Shown: piece by piece, positions 28,239 to 36,560 of the stretch
Layout: every line of letters begins with the position of its first letter
Position numbering within the stretch: the stretch's first letter is position 1
Assembly: GCA_016928355.1 (NCBI GenBank)
Contig: JAFGKW010000017.1
Span: forward strand, 1 to 38,273
Direction: 5' to 3'
DNA: 38,273 nt
Source: Methanomicrobiaceae archaeon
Lineage (GTDB): Archaea > Halobacteriota > Methanomicrobia > Methanomicrobiales > Methanomicrobiaceae
The notes under the pieces: model-generated
What the model saw: the letters and a program-made list of their open reading frames with translations, nothing else
Told to the model about the DNA's origin: nothing
Database searches by the model: none
Translations under genes and position numbers: made by a program

Positions 28239-28913
28239 TCAGAAGAGGATAGAATAATCCCCTTTTCTCTTATTGAGTGACACCCCTGCTGTCTGCCACT
28301 TCTTCTGTGATCCGGTCAGCGTAAGGGAGACATATTCTTCGAAATAGTTCTTCTTTTCTGAGAATGTTTTCCAGCTGTTCATACCTGTCTCGTGGATATC
28401 AATTGTAACCTCTGTTTCCGGGGAGGCGTCATAAAGGGTATAGATATATGTATTATAGACATCAGTGCCCTCTCCGCTCTGTAGATCATACACCGGGCGG
28501 ATCACGTGTGAACATTTAATAGGATCGAATGTATCTATGAGCACCTTGTAATCAAGATTTATTCCAAATTTGAATCCTTCAGTTTCCGGCAGTATAATCT
28601 TCAGAAACAAGGATTTTCCCTCACCGTAGATTTCACTATCCATATTCTCCGGAATGCCGTAACCCTTGCCCTCAAGGATTCCGAATCCGACAGGAGAGTT
28701 TTCGAAATCTGAAGGAAGCGGCAGAAACATTGTGACATTGTGCAGCGTCCCGGAAGAGACAAGGGATACTTCATAGCTATATGAAGAGTCGGGTGTAATC
28801 CCAAGAATCCCGAATCCATCAGGATAGATATTTCCGGCTATCACAAGGAATGCAGCAAGAATAACCAGCATACCGGAAAGTAGTATCAACAGGGTTTTTG
28901 AATTTTCATCCAT
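28239..28913 (-). CDS. Membrane-anchored extracytoplasmic protein (unknown family, member A)
   Basis: This 224-residue protein has an N-terminal span at about 8-28 and an extracytoplasmic beta-rich domain. I start at ATG 28913, which has AGAGGAG 7 bases upstream; a preceding TTG would add one residue. The segment YSYEVSLVSSGTLHNVTMFL followed by PLPS matches YSYDLYLSTSKPVHNATLLL plus PLPC in the protein at 32296, so the two are paralogues. No known domain is recognised. It follows the glycosyltransferase by 17 bases on the same strand. Confidence 0.72.
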   Translation of the reverse strand: MDENSKTLLILLSGMLVILAAFLVIAGNIYPDGFGILGITPDSSYSYEVSLVSSGTLHNVTMFLPLPSDFENSPVGFGILEGKGYGIPENMDSEIYGEGKSLFLKIILPETEGFKFGINLDYKVLIDTFDPIKCSHVIRPVYDLQSGEGTDVYNTYIYTLYDASPETEVTIDIHETGMNSWKTFSEKKNYFEEYVSLTLTGSQKKWQTAGVSLNKRKGDYSILF

Positions 28914-28930
28914 CAATAGACTCCTCTAAA

Positions 28931-30034
28931 TCAGACATTTCTATCTTTCATTAACTCTTCGATTATTTTATAGGTTTTTACTTTGCCGTCCTGCGTGTTG
29001 AACAGGTGGCTCATATCCGGAGATTTCATCGCCAGGGCTTCATCGATTGCATCGCTTAAACGTCTCTCAGTTACCTTGTCACCTTCAATGACAACCCCGG
29101 CTCCAAACTCCTCAATCTTTCTGGCATTATTCCACTGTTCAGGATGATGCGGATCAATAATTACAACAGATGGTTTGCGAAACAGAAGCGCCTCATGAAG
29201 TGTGGTCAGCCCCCCGTGGAGGATTGTAACTCTTGCACGGGACATATACTCGTAAAGATCATCCACATAGCCGTATACCCTGAAGTTATCGGATTCCTCA
29301 GGCATTCCTGAAGATGTAGAAAGAGCCTCAAATGTATGAAACGGCCTCTCTTCAGCAATATTTTTCAGCATATGATAGAGCGGAACCTTAAATGGCTCTC
29401 CTCCAAAGGAGGCGAATATCGTCTCCTTTTTGAGTTCATACTTCAGTGTATCGATATCGGTAATAGGACCGACAAAGTCGAATATTGGTTTATAACCGTT
29501 ATTCAGGTTGATATTATATCCACAGACCGTATGCGGCGGTGCAAAATCAGGCACAATAACCCTGTCAGGAAAGGAAAGATATCTTCCCACTATTGTACTA
29601 AGAATCCTCCAGTAGCCCGAAACTGAATCCCCGGCCGTGGAAAATGAGTTCTGGTTTGTTATGAATATCGAAGGTATCGATGTAATTCTGGCGGCAGGAA
29701 TCGCCCCGTACATCGTATCAGAGATTAAAAGGTCTATAGAATGATCTAAAATTATCCTTTTTATTGTCTTTAGCGACCTTCCAAGATTGAGCATCACGCC
29801 CTTTGATGACCAGAGAGTCTTTGAGATGCTGAAATACCCGTCCTCACCCTCGAGTTGAACTTCACCCGGAGTCTCAAAAACCTGAAAACTGCCCTGGTCC
29901 TTTATGAAGTTATAGGCCTTCCCGTATGATGCAAAAACGCAGGTGTGCCCGTAATTTTCCAGGTATCGTGCCAGTTTGGTACTTCTTGAAGCATGACCCA
30001 GTCCCTCGCCACATACTGCAAAAAGAATTTTCAT
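28931..30034 (-). CDS. GT28/GT1-type glycosyltransferase
   Basis: This 367-residue GT-B-fold enzyme opens with MKILFAVCGEGLGHASR, the donor/acceptor loop of the MurG/UDP-glucuronosyl type, and has FASFGGEP as the second-domain start and ILHGGLTTLHEALLFRKPSV as the nucleotide-sugar-binding site (HGG-x-TT motif). DPHHPEQWNNARKIEEFG completes it. It probably glycosylates a lipid or surface component at the membrane; donor and acceptor are unknown. The ATG at 30034 has CCGGAG 7 bases upstream. The membrane-anchored protein follows closely and may be co-transcribed. Confidence 0.86.
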   Translation of the reverse strand: MKILFAVCGEGLGHASRSTKLARYLENYGHTCVFASYGKAYNFIKDQGSFQVFETPGEVQLEGEDGYFSISKTLWSSKGVMLNLGRSLKTIKRIILDHSIDLLISDTMYGAIPAARITSIPSIFITNQNSFSTAGDSVSGYWRILSTIVGRYLSFPDRVIVPDFAPPHTVCGYNINLNNGYKPIFDFVGPITDIDTLKYELKKETIFASFGGEPFKVPLYHMLKNIAEERPFHTFEALSTSSGMPEESDNFRVYGYVDDLYEYMSRARVTILHGGLTTLHEALLFRKPSVVIIDPHHPEQWNNARKIEEFGAGVVIEGDKVTERRLSDAIDEALAMKSPDMSHLFNTQDGKVKTYKIIEELMKDRNV

Positions 30035-30200
30035 CTGTTATCTCCGGTTAGAGTATTATCTATTATTGTTTGTCAATAAACAAGAATAATCTTTCATAAC
30101 AATTCCCCGGCCAAATGCAGTTAGCATCCTGTAAAAATCAGCGTGGTTGATCATCCGGATATGATAAGATACCGGATTCTTTTATTTCATCAGTCGCAGG

Positions 30201-31991
30201 TCATTTAATCCCATAATGCCTTTTTAAGAAATCCCTTACTTTCTCCGATTCTATCCATCCACGGTCCAGCATTGTGATGTAGTCGTCGATCACTGCAGCC
30301 TCTTTCTTTATCTTATCTCCAAGATCTCCCCCGTGCAGATCTGCAAGTCCTACAATTACAGCCAGCGGATTCCTTATCGAATCGCCGAGGGTGGCCAGCT
30401 GGCGGATATTCTCTTCGATCTGGGCAAATGCCTTCTTTTCAATATCTCTGGCAGTTTTTCTCTCGGAAATATCACGCAGGACAGACAGTGAAAGCTGTTT
30501 TCCTCCGAGACTAAAAAGTTTTGATTTCGCCTCTACAGGAATATTCCTGCTATCTTTTGTCTTTAAAAGAATTTCAAATGAAATCTCGGGAACTTCGTTG
30601 GTTTTTTTAGCAAGTTCAACCACTTTATCCCGGTCAGATTCATCAACGAGCAGCAAAGGATCCATATGTAAAAATTCATTTTTATCATATCCCAGAACAA
30701 CTGTCCCCAAAGTGTTTATTTCAAGAATCTTTTCCAGCCGGCCATCTGACATTTCAATAAGAATGATTATATCATTTGCATTGTTGAACACTTCACGAAA
30801 CTTCTCTTCGCTTTCCTTTAGTGTAATATCTGATCTCTTCCTGTCAGTTATGTCTGTGAATATTGTCGCAAAAGAATCTTTTCTGGGAGAGACAACGGAT
30901 ATTTCCAAATACTTGTCCAAAGGCCCGAAATGTACTTCAAAATTCCGGGGGGTTCCGGAAAGAGCCACCTGAGAATATATTTCAAGATAAGGAGGCATAC
31001 CCAAACCATATAATTCACTTGCAAGAGAACCTACCGCGTTTTTACTATTTATTCCGGTAATTGACTCAAAGGCAATGTTTACATCTGTTATAATATAATC
31101 GACGGGTATGCCGGATTTATAAGCAAGATCATGAATTGCAACACCTTCTGACATATTCTCAAAGAGCAGCCTGAATATCTTTTCTTTTTCAAGGAGAGCG
31201 ATTCCGGTATTTTTTAGTTCGGTAATATCGGTAGTGAAACCCAGGTATTTCCCGTCAGGAAGGCTCACAGCCCTGAGAATAACCGTGACAATATCCCCGT
31301 TCTTTTTTTGGAGCCTGATTTCCCGGTTCAGGGTCTCTTCATCAACAAGCTCCCGGAATTCCCGGAGGCGGGCTTCAACATCCTCCTTAGGGAGAATCAT
31401 CGAAATATTCTTATTCAATATTTCATCCTCCCCATATCCTGTCAATTCACATGCGGCAGGGTTTACCTCTATGCATACCCAGTTATTATCAACAATAAAG
31501 ATGCCGTTTGGTGAATATTCGATATAATTTTGGTATTTATTCCTGCTTTCAATTAAACCCGATTCTGCATTTTTCTGACCGGTGATATCCTCAAGGGTTT
31601 CTACTGCACCGGTTACAGTGCCATTTTTATCCCTGACCAGGGATGCAGTGAAGTGAAGCCATTTGCCGTTATCTCCCATTCCAGGAAAAAAATCCTCGGC
31701 TTCATAGGCTCCATCAATGAATTTTGACTTCCTGTAATTACATTTATACCATTTTTCCAGCAGAGATTCGGGATTTTCAGCAAGGAGGATGTCGGCCAGG
31801 CAGGGTCTCGATATATTATAAAAAACCAACCTATGTGAATCTGTTCCGATAATATCTTCTGCCCTAATCCCGGTATACTTTTCAATCGCCCTGTTCCAGT
31901 ATATCACCTTATGGTCATTGTTTATAACAAAGATCAGAACGGGGCATCCGCTTAGAATCCTGCCGATCTTTATTTCTGAATCTTCAGGCAC
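30201..31991 (-). CDS. Four-PAS sensory protein without a kinase ATPase domain
   Basis: This 596-residue soluble protein has four PAS domains (about 5-140, 145-265, 275-395, 400-515), each closed by a PAC-like DIT/DIS segment such as ETLEDITGQK, GFTTDITELK, IFTDITDRKR and VLRDISERK. The C-terminal 80 residues look like a dimerisation helix pair (EENIRQLATLGDSIRNPLAV) but have Asp-Ser where histidine kinases carry His, and no ATP-binding domain follows. It may sense a small molecule or redox state and act through protein contacts. The start is GTG at 31991 with GGAAGGTG upstream. tRNA-Val is the next gene upstream on the same strand. Confidence 0.85.
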   Translation of the reverse strand: MPEDSEIKIGRILSGCPVLIFVINNDHKVIYWNRAIEKYTGIRAEDIIGTDSHRLVFYNISRPCLADILLAENPESLLEKWYKCNYRKSKFIDGAYEAEDFFPGMGDNGKWLHFTASLVRDKNGTVTGAVETLEDITGQKNAESGLIESRNKYQNYIEYSPNGIFIVDNNWVCIEVNPAACELTGYGEDEILNKNISMILPKEDVEARLREFRELVDEETLNREIRLQKKNGDIVTVILRAVSLPDGKYLGFTTDITELKNTGIALLEKEKIFRLLFENMSEGVAIHDLAYKSGIPVDYIITDVNIAFESITGINSKNAVGSLASELYGLGMPPYLEIYSQVALSGTPRNFEVHFGPLDKYLEISVVSPRKDSFATIFTDITDRKRSDITLKESEEKFREVFNNANDIIILIEMSDGRLEKILEINTLGTVVLGYDKNEFLHMDPLLLVDESDRDKVVELAKKTNEVPEISFEILLKTKDSRNIPVEAKSKLFSLGGKQLSLSVLRDISERKTARDIEKKAFAQIEENIRQLATLGDSIRNPLAVIVGLADLHGGDLGDKIKKEAAVIDDYITMLDRGWIESEKVRDFLKRHYGIK

Positions 31992-32133
31992 AAATTACAC
32001 CTTCCCAGCAAAGACACCGGGAACAATCCGGTTATTTCACCGGATTCTTCCCTCTTTGACGTGATTAGGAGTTTATGGGCTAAAAATATTTGGATGGTTT
32101 CAGGATATTGGAAATTACATAAAAAATTAATAA

Positions 32134-32208
32134 TGGGCTCGTTGAGATTCGAACTCAAGACCTCCGCCGTGTCAAGGCGACGTCATAAACCAGCTAGACC
32201 ACGAGCCC
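32134..32208 (-). tRNA. tRNA-Val (anticodon GAC)
   Basis: The minus strand folds as a full cloverleaf: acceptor GGGCTCG paired with CGAGCCC, D arm GTCTAGCTGGTTTATGAC, anticodon stem TCGCC/GGCGG around loop TTGACAC, and T arm TTGAG-TTCGAAT-CTCAA. Anticodon GAC reads GTC and GTT. The discriminator is A at 32134, CCA is not encoded, and no intron is present. Confidence 0.95.
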
Positions 32209-32250
32209 TCTAAAAGTGCTTTAGTGCTCTATAAGATATGTAATTGCGGT

Positions 32251-32258
32251 TATAAAAA
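32251..32258 (-). promoter_or_regulatory. Candidate TATA box for tRNA-Val
   Basis: TTTTTATA on the minus strand lies about 45 bases before the tRNA 5' end; a start 25 bases downstream leaves a short leader to be trimmed by RNase P. Confidence 0.4.
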
Positions 32259-32295
32259 CAATTCTCTTTGATCAGGATCTTCAATATAAGACTAC

Positions 32296-33189
32296 ATGCC
32301 ATCAGGGTTAAAGAAGATGTCAGACAATCTAAAAATAATGGTCGAAATCATAAATATTGCCGGAAAAATAATTGCGGGGTTTTTTATTCTGGCTTTTATC
32401 ATTTTTGTCACCTTTATTCTGACAGTGACCATCTTTGGATTATATGCACATGAAAATAAGATGTCAGATTATTCATATGACCTGTATCTTTCAACATCAA
32501 AGCCGGTACATAATGCAACACTCCTTTTACCACTTCCCTGCAGGTATGACAAGGACACAGGAGATTACTACACCTTCATCAGCCTCCCGGAGATTTCAAC
32601 AAGGCATTTTGATATGGAAAACACTTCAACGCAGATCGAACTGAAAGACGGTTACATCGTACTCAATATATCGGCAGAATCGATACTGCCGCTTTATAAA
32701 AACCATATAGATCCTGTTCCAATCTACCCCGGACAAAACGAATCTGAACTCCCGCCGACTCCAACAACAGTCTATTCAAATGTCTATTCTGCTGAAACTC
32801 CCGGGATTGTCAGAATGGAGATGCACAGGTATTATCTCAAAGAAGATGGAGAAATAAACACAAAACAGCCATTTGAGGAAGAAATGCTTATGAGACCGTT
32901 TTTCATCACGGATATGACAGGAAACGAGGACTCAGTCGCGGAATATACAGGCAGAACAGGTGATACATATTCCGAATCTCCGGTTGAAGTTCCTGTTTGC
33001 CTTTCATATGATACGGATTCTGATACCAATTTCAGTATTTCCTGCTCTCTTAGGGGAGCAAACGAATGGCATGTCCTCGGGTGGCAGTGGAATTCATATG
33101 AACAGATAATCGGAAAAGAATTCACCGGTCCTCATAACGGCACATATATGCTTGAGGGCAAAATAATTGCATGTGACGGAATTTACTAA
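32296..33189 (+). CDS. Membrane-anchored extracytoplasmic protein (unknown family, member B)
   Basis: This protein of up to 297 residues has one N-terminal span (about 24-50) and an extracytoplasmic domain. ATG codons at 32296 and 32317 are both possible; the second has AGGG and AAGAAG upstream. YSYDLYLS...HNATLLLPLP just after the span matches the protein at 28239-28913, and both have a Trp-rich beta end (NEWHVLGWQWNSYEQ here). It is probably a diverged copy. N-glycosylation sequons (NAT, NIS, NES) suit an exported protein. No known domain is recognised. Confidence 0.72.
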   Translation: MPSGLKKMSDNLKIMVEIINIAGKIIAGFFILAFIIFVTFILTVTIFGLYAHENKMSDYSYDLYLSTSKPVHNATLLLPLPCRYDKDTGDYYTFISLPEISTRHFDMENTSTQIELKDGYIVLNISAESILPLYKNHIDPVPIYPGQNESELPPTPTTVYSNVYSAETPGIVRMEMHRYYLKEDGEINTKQPFEEEMLMRPFFITDMTGNEDSVAEYTGRTGDTYSESPVEVPVCLSYDTDSDTNFSISCSLRGANEWHVLGWQWNSYEQIIGKEFTGPHNGTYMLEGKIIACDGIY

Positions 33190-33272
33190 AATAAAAGCAG
33201 GATACACAGGTGATAATATGGAGAAGATATTTATTGCTATTCCATATAATCTAATTATCAGGGGGCAAAAAA

Positions 33273-33848
33273 ATGATTGAGATTGTTATACTACTGTTAT
33301 TGCCGTCATGCCTTTCAGTTATTATCTGCTACGGGCTTGATTTAGTCAGTTCCCGAATGCTGAAGCTTTCAGCTCCATTCGTTCTGTTCGCTCTTTCACT
33401 TATCCTGTGGACAGTGACCATAAGGAATTTCGGGGATATGGGAATAATTGCAGTCTCTGCATGGTTCATTACAATCGCCATTGCAGTCTCCTGTGCCGTC
33501 GCAATCGGGATGAATATCTTTCCACCGGGCCTGGGGAAAAAACGGGATGCAGTAATAGCATTCATTTCTCCTTTCATATCCATACCTTTCTTATTTATGA
33601 TGTTTATCACCCCCGAGATGGTTATCGGACAGGCCTATCCTGATTACTTCTTTTCTAAAAGACTGCCTCTTTCCGGCTGGATTATAGATGCCTTAACTGC
33701 CAGTTACGAGTTTACTGCAGGCGGAGAGAGCATTCTTCCGGGGATATTATTGAATATCGGATTTTTCATCGAGATGATAATCGTTATGGTTCTCTTATTC
33801 TGGGTTCTGAAAACGGTAATGAGAGTTTACGATGACATCCCCACTTAA
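33273..33848 (+). CDS. Five-TM membrane protein (unknown)
   Basis: This 191-residue hydrophobic protein has about five predicted spans (2-22, 33-50, 56-80, 93-116, 154-179) and a short loop FFSKRLPLSGW. No transporter or enzyme motif is seen. It starts at ATG 33273, preceded by AGGGGGC 7-8 bases upstream. It lies 83 bases after the membrane-anchored protein B and may share its transcript; it ends 23 bases before a convergent gene. Confidence 0.72.
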   Translation: MIEIVILLLLPSCLSVIICYGLDLVSSRMLKLSAPFVLFALSLILWTVTIRNFGDMGIIAVSAWFITIAIAVSCAVAIGMNIFPPGLGKKRDAVIAFISPFISIPFLFMMFITPEMVIGQAYPDYFFSKRLPLSGWIIDALTASYEFTAGGESILPGILLNIGFFIEMIIVMVLLFWVLKTVMRVYDDIPT

Positions 33849-33871
33849 AAAATTGAGACGGCAAATAGACT

Positions 33872-35059
33872 TTATTCTTTTCTATAGCCATGGATCAGAT
33901 ATATCAGAACAAAGCCCATGAAAACCGCAATTAATCCAAAACCAGGGGTTTCGACGCTTTCCCCCGAAACAGCAGATATAATCTCAGACTGGTTCACTAA
34001 GGAATCCATTGCATCAGGATACTTATCGTAATATCGGAGATATAGACCCTGATTACCAGGATACCAGTCCTGCCAGACAATTATTCCATCTGATACGGAA
34101 GGATTTCTCTGGTTACCGTCTCTTTCTGAAAGCAGCCCTCCTTCCTTCGTTCTTAAATCATAGAAATACACCGATGTGCCGTTTTTATCATATGTTGCCC
34201 CATAATTTCCATAGAGATAAACCGCAAGATTTTCATCAATATCGAGATCTCCAATAGGAATGAGACCTTCATTGAGAGTCACAGTTTCGCGTGAAGAAAT
34301 GTTATAGAAGATCAGCTTATAGAGTGCAGGGTCTCCTCCCCGGTAAATATGTTCAACCCATCCTGCATTATCGCCAGAAATCGATACTCCTGCTGAACCC
34401 CTGCCCTCGTATATCAGGCTCTTCTCTCCCCCTGAGAGATTGTAGAGATAAATACTGTATGATGTCTCATTTCGTACACTGATAAGAATGTTTTTACCAT
34501 CCGTATCTGCTATATTCCCCTTTGGAGATTTAAATTCAAAGTCCAACAGACTTTGATCTGATATATTGTATATGCTTATCCGGGCCATCGTCTTTCCCGG
34601 ACCAAAATATTCATTCCAGATTATAATATCCCCTGCAATGACAGGATTTTTCTGGTCGCCATACTCAGTCGTAACCGCTTTTGTTATCCCCGATTCAAGG
34701 TCATGGAGATAAATGTCATAGCCGGTTGAACTGCCAAAACGTGAACCGCACCAGACAACATATTTTCCTGAAATTCCGGGACTTTCAGGTCTGCTGCTGT
34801 TTACCGGAATCTGAGTTTCTTCACCGGATGTGATATTATGGACGATAATCCTGTAATTAGCATCTGCATAAACAGGATGCTCATAATATCTATCATATTT
34901 CGAGAGCCAGACAATCTTATCGCCGTCTATTGAAGTCCAATAATTCCCGTAGATATTTTTGCTTACAAGGATATCCTCATCCGACAATCCGGCACAAACG
35001 GTTCCTGCAATCAGTTGTATCGAAATAAAAAAGAAAACCAGGCCAATTCTTTTGTAAAT
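33872..35059 (-). CDS. PGF-CTERM beta-propeller-like surface protein (copy 1, unusual ATT start)
   Basis: This protein of about 396 residues has a signal peptide, a body of repeated propeller blades (GKYVVWCG, AGDIIIWNEY, GDNAGWVEH, DGIIVWQDW) and a C-terminal ETPGFGLIAVFMGFVLIYLI tail ending in basic residues, a PGF-CTERM signal for archaeosortase. It is a close paralogue of the next gene. The frame stays open upstream of a TTG at 34987 through a convincing signal peptide, but no ATG, GTG or TTG is found before the stop. ATT at 35059 aligns residue for residue with the paralogue's ATG and has GAGGG 9 bases upstream, so I place the start there. Starting at TTG 34987 would remove the signal peptide. 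An ATG-to-ATT mutation damaging expression is also possible. Confidence 0.72.
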   Translation of the reverse strand: MYKRIGLVFFFISIQLIAGTVCAGLSDEDILVSKNIYGNYWTSIDGDKIVWLSKYDRYYEHPVYADANYRIIVHNITSGEETQIPVNSSRPESPGISGKYVVWCGSRFGSSTGYDIYLHDLESGITKAVTTEYGDQKNPVIAGDIIIWNEYFGPGKTMARISIYNISDQSLLDFEFKSPKGNIADTDGKNILISVRNETSYSIYLYNLSGGEKSLIYEGRGSAGVSISGDNAGWVEHIYRGGDPALYKLIFYNISSRETVTLNEGLIPIGDLDIDENLAVYLYGNYGATYDKNGTSVYFYDLRTKEGGLLSERDGNQRNPSVSDGIIVWQDWYPGNQGLYLRYYDKYPDAMDSLVNQSEIISAVSGESVETPGFGLIAVFMGFVLIYLIHGYRKE

Positions 35060-35068
35060 CGTATCAAT

Positions 35069-35073
35069 CCCTC
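35069..35073 (-). promoter_or_regulatory. Ribosome binding site supporting the ATT start at 35059
   Basis: GAGGG on the minus strand lies 9 bases before ATT 35059. Its position supports initiation at the point that matches the paralogue's start. Confidence 0.4.
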
Positions 35074-35206
35074 AAAATACTAGTTTGTAAGCATACTATT
35101 ATACTCTTTTTCAGAATTAAAAACTGAACGACATATTAACCTGAAAAAATTAATATGGATTTACAGATAGAAACCTGAAACCTAAGAAGATGGATACAAA
35201 AACATC

Positions 35207-36397
35207 CTACTTTATTCTATACCAGAAGATTATAGTTACCATAATAAATCCCATGAAAATCACAGATAATCCAAAACCCGGAGTTTCAGCACCCGCAGTT
35301 GATTCAGCCTTTGTAGAATAGGGGATATCTAAAATAAATTTCGTATTTCCTGAACTCTTTTTGAAATATCGAAGATATATCCCACGATTCGTATGATAAT
35401 TATCATAAAAAACTATTTTCCCATCTGAAACCGAAGGCCCATACTGTGAACCGGGTCTTTCAGTTAATAGAGCAGTTTTATGCAAATTAAAATCATGATA
35501 CCAAATATCGGAACCATTTTTGTTATACTGATTCTCATAATCGCCATATTTGAAAACGACAAGATTTCCGTCGATACTCAGTCCATGGATCGGCATAGAA
35601 CCAGAGCTGAAATTATCCATATAACCTGATGAAATGTTAAAGAATCTAATTGTATAATCAGTAGTGATATCGCCATCCCATTTGTATTCAATCCATGCTG
35701 CATTGTCGCCTGAGAGTGCCAGGTCCCACAAATATCCTGACTTTTCATATACAGGAATAATATCTTTTAAGTTCAGATCATAGAGATATAGACTAAAAAA
35801 ATCCTCATTGGATATAACGGACAGTATTCTCTTACCATCTGTTACAGCACCCGAAGGCGTCATCGAATCAAATGAGAAGTAAAAAAGAGTCCCGTCTGCA
35901 ATATTGAATATACTTTTTTTTAAATATTCCCTTCCCGGTCCTGACAATTCATTCCAGATTATTATATCCCCTGCTATACGGGGGTTTCTTTGGTCGCCAT
36001 ACTCAGTCGTTGCTGTTTTAGTTATACCGGATTCAAGATCATGATAATAGATATCATAGCCCGTTGCACTGCCTGAAACAGAATCGGCCCAGACAACATA
36101 ACGCCCTGATATTTCAGGATTGTCCGGCCTGCTGCTGTTGACCGGAATCTGAATCTCTTCGCCGGAGGTAATATTATGAACAATTATCCTGTATTCTGCA
36201 TCTGCAGATACAGGATATTCATCATATGAATCATACTGTGAGAGCCAGGCGATTTTATCCCCGCCTGTCGAAGTTCCTAAAATTCCAATTGTATTTTTAC
36301 TAATTAAAATATCCTCATCCGGGGATCCGCCACAAACCGCCCCAAAGTTTGAAAGGATTAAAAATAAAGTGAAAAGCAAAAAAGTCATCCTACACAT
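35207..36397 (-). CDS. PGF-CTERM beta-propeller-like surface protein (copy 2)
   Basis: This 396-residue paralogue of the preceding gene has a signal peptide MCRMTFLLFTLFLILSNFGA ending near VCGG, then propeller-like repeats (GDKIAWLSQYD, GRYVVWADS, AGDIIIWNEL, GDNAAWIEY, DGKIVFYDN) and a C-terminal ETPGFGLSVIFMGFIMVTII tail ending in basic residues. The protein should be exported, cleaved at PGF by an archaeosortase and lipid-anchored to the outer face, probably in or on the S-layer. AAGGGG lies about 10 bases before the ATG. The ligand is unknown; TolB-like folds often bind proteins or sugars. Confidence 0.85.
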   Translation of the reverse strand: MCRMTFLLFTLFLILSNFGAVCGGSPDEDILISKNTIGILGTSTGGDKIAWLSQYDSYDEYPVSADAEYRIIVHNITSGEEIQIPVNSSRPDNPEISGRYVVWADSVSGSATGYDIYYHDLESGITKTATTEYGDQRNPRIAGDIIIWNELSGPGREYLKKSIFNIADGTLFYFSFDSMTPSGAVTDGKRILSVISNEDFFSLYLYDLNLKDIIPVYEKSGYLWDLALSGDNAAWIEYKWDGDITTDYTIRFFNISSGYMDNFSSGSMPIHGLSIDGNLVVFKYGDYENQYNKNGSDIWYHDFNLHKTALLTERPGSQYGPSVSDGKIVFYDNYHTNRGIYLRYFKKSSGNTKFILDIPYSTKAESTAGAETPGFGLSVIFMGFIMVTIIFWYRIK

Positions 36398-36433
36398 AGA
36401 TCAAATGCCCCTTGAGTGGTAATTTTGCCGGCA

Positions 36434-36443
36434 TTATATATAA
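36434..36443 (-). promoter_or_regulatory. Candidate TATA box for the surface protein gene at 35207-36397
   Basis: TTATATATAA is centred about 41 bases before the ATG at 36397. A start 25-27 bases downstream gives a leader of about 14 bases carrying the AAGGGG site. Confidence 0.45.
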
Positions 36444-36516
36444 CTTATTTTAAGAAGCCGCAGGGGACCTAAATAATCCCAGATAACTTGCTCAAAAGTT
36501 CAGATATCTCAAAAAT

Positions 36517-36535
36517 AGGCTGTGAAAGCCTTTTT
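36517..36535. terminator. Hairpin with T runs on both strands, likely mtr operon terminator
   Basis: AGGCT and AGCCT arms (36517-36521, 36527-36531) flank a 5-base loop. The plus strand continues with five T residues and the minus strand reaches TTTTT after one base. It lies 26 bases past the mtrH stop, with another T run between, so it probably ends the mtr transcript. Confidence 0.5.
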
Positions 36536-36560
36536 AAAAAAAATATGTTGTTCAAAGGGT

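Noticed and set aside
33216-33279. 20-codon open frame overlapping the start of the five-TM protein
   Set aside because: It is too short, has no composition or pattern of a leader peptide, and could easily occur by chance.
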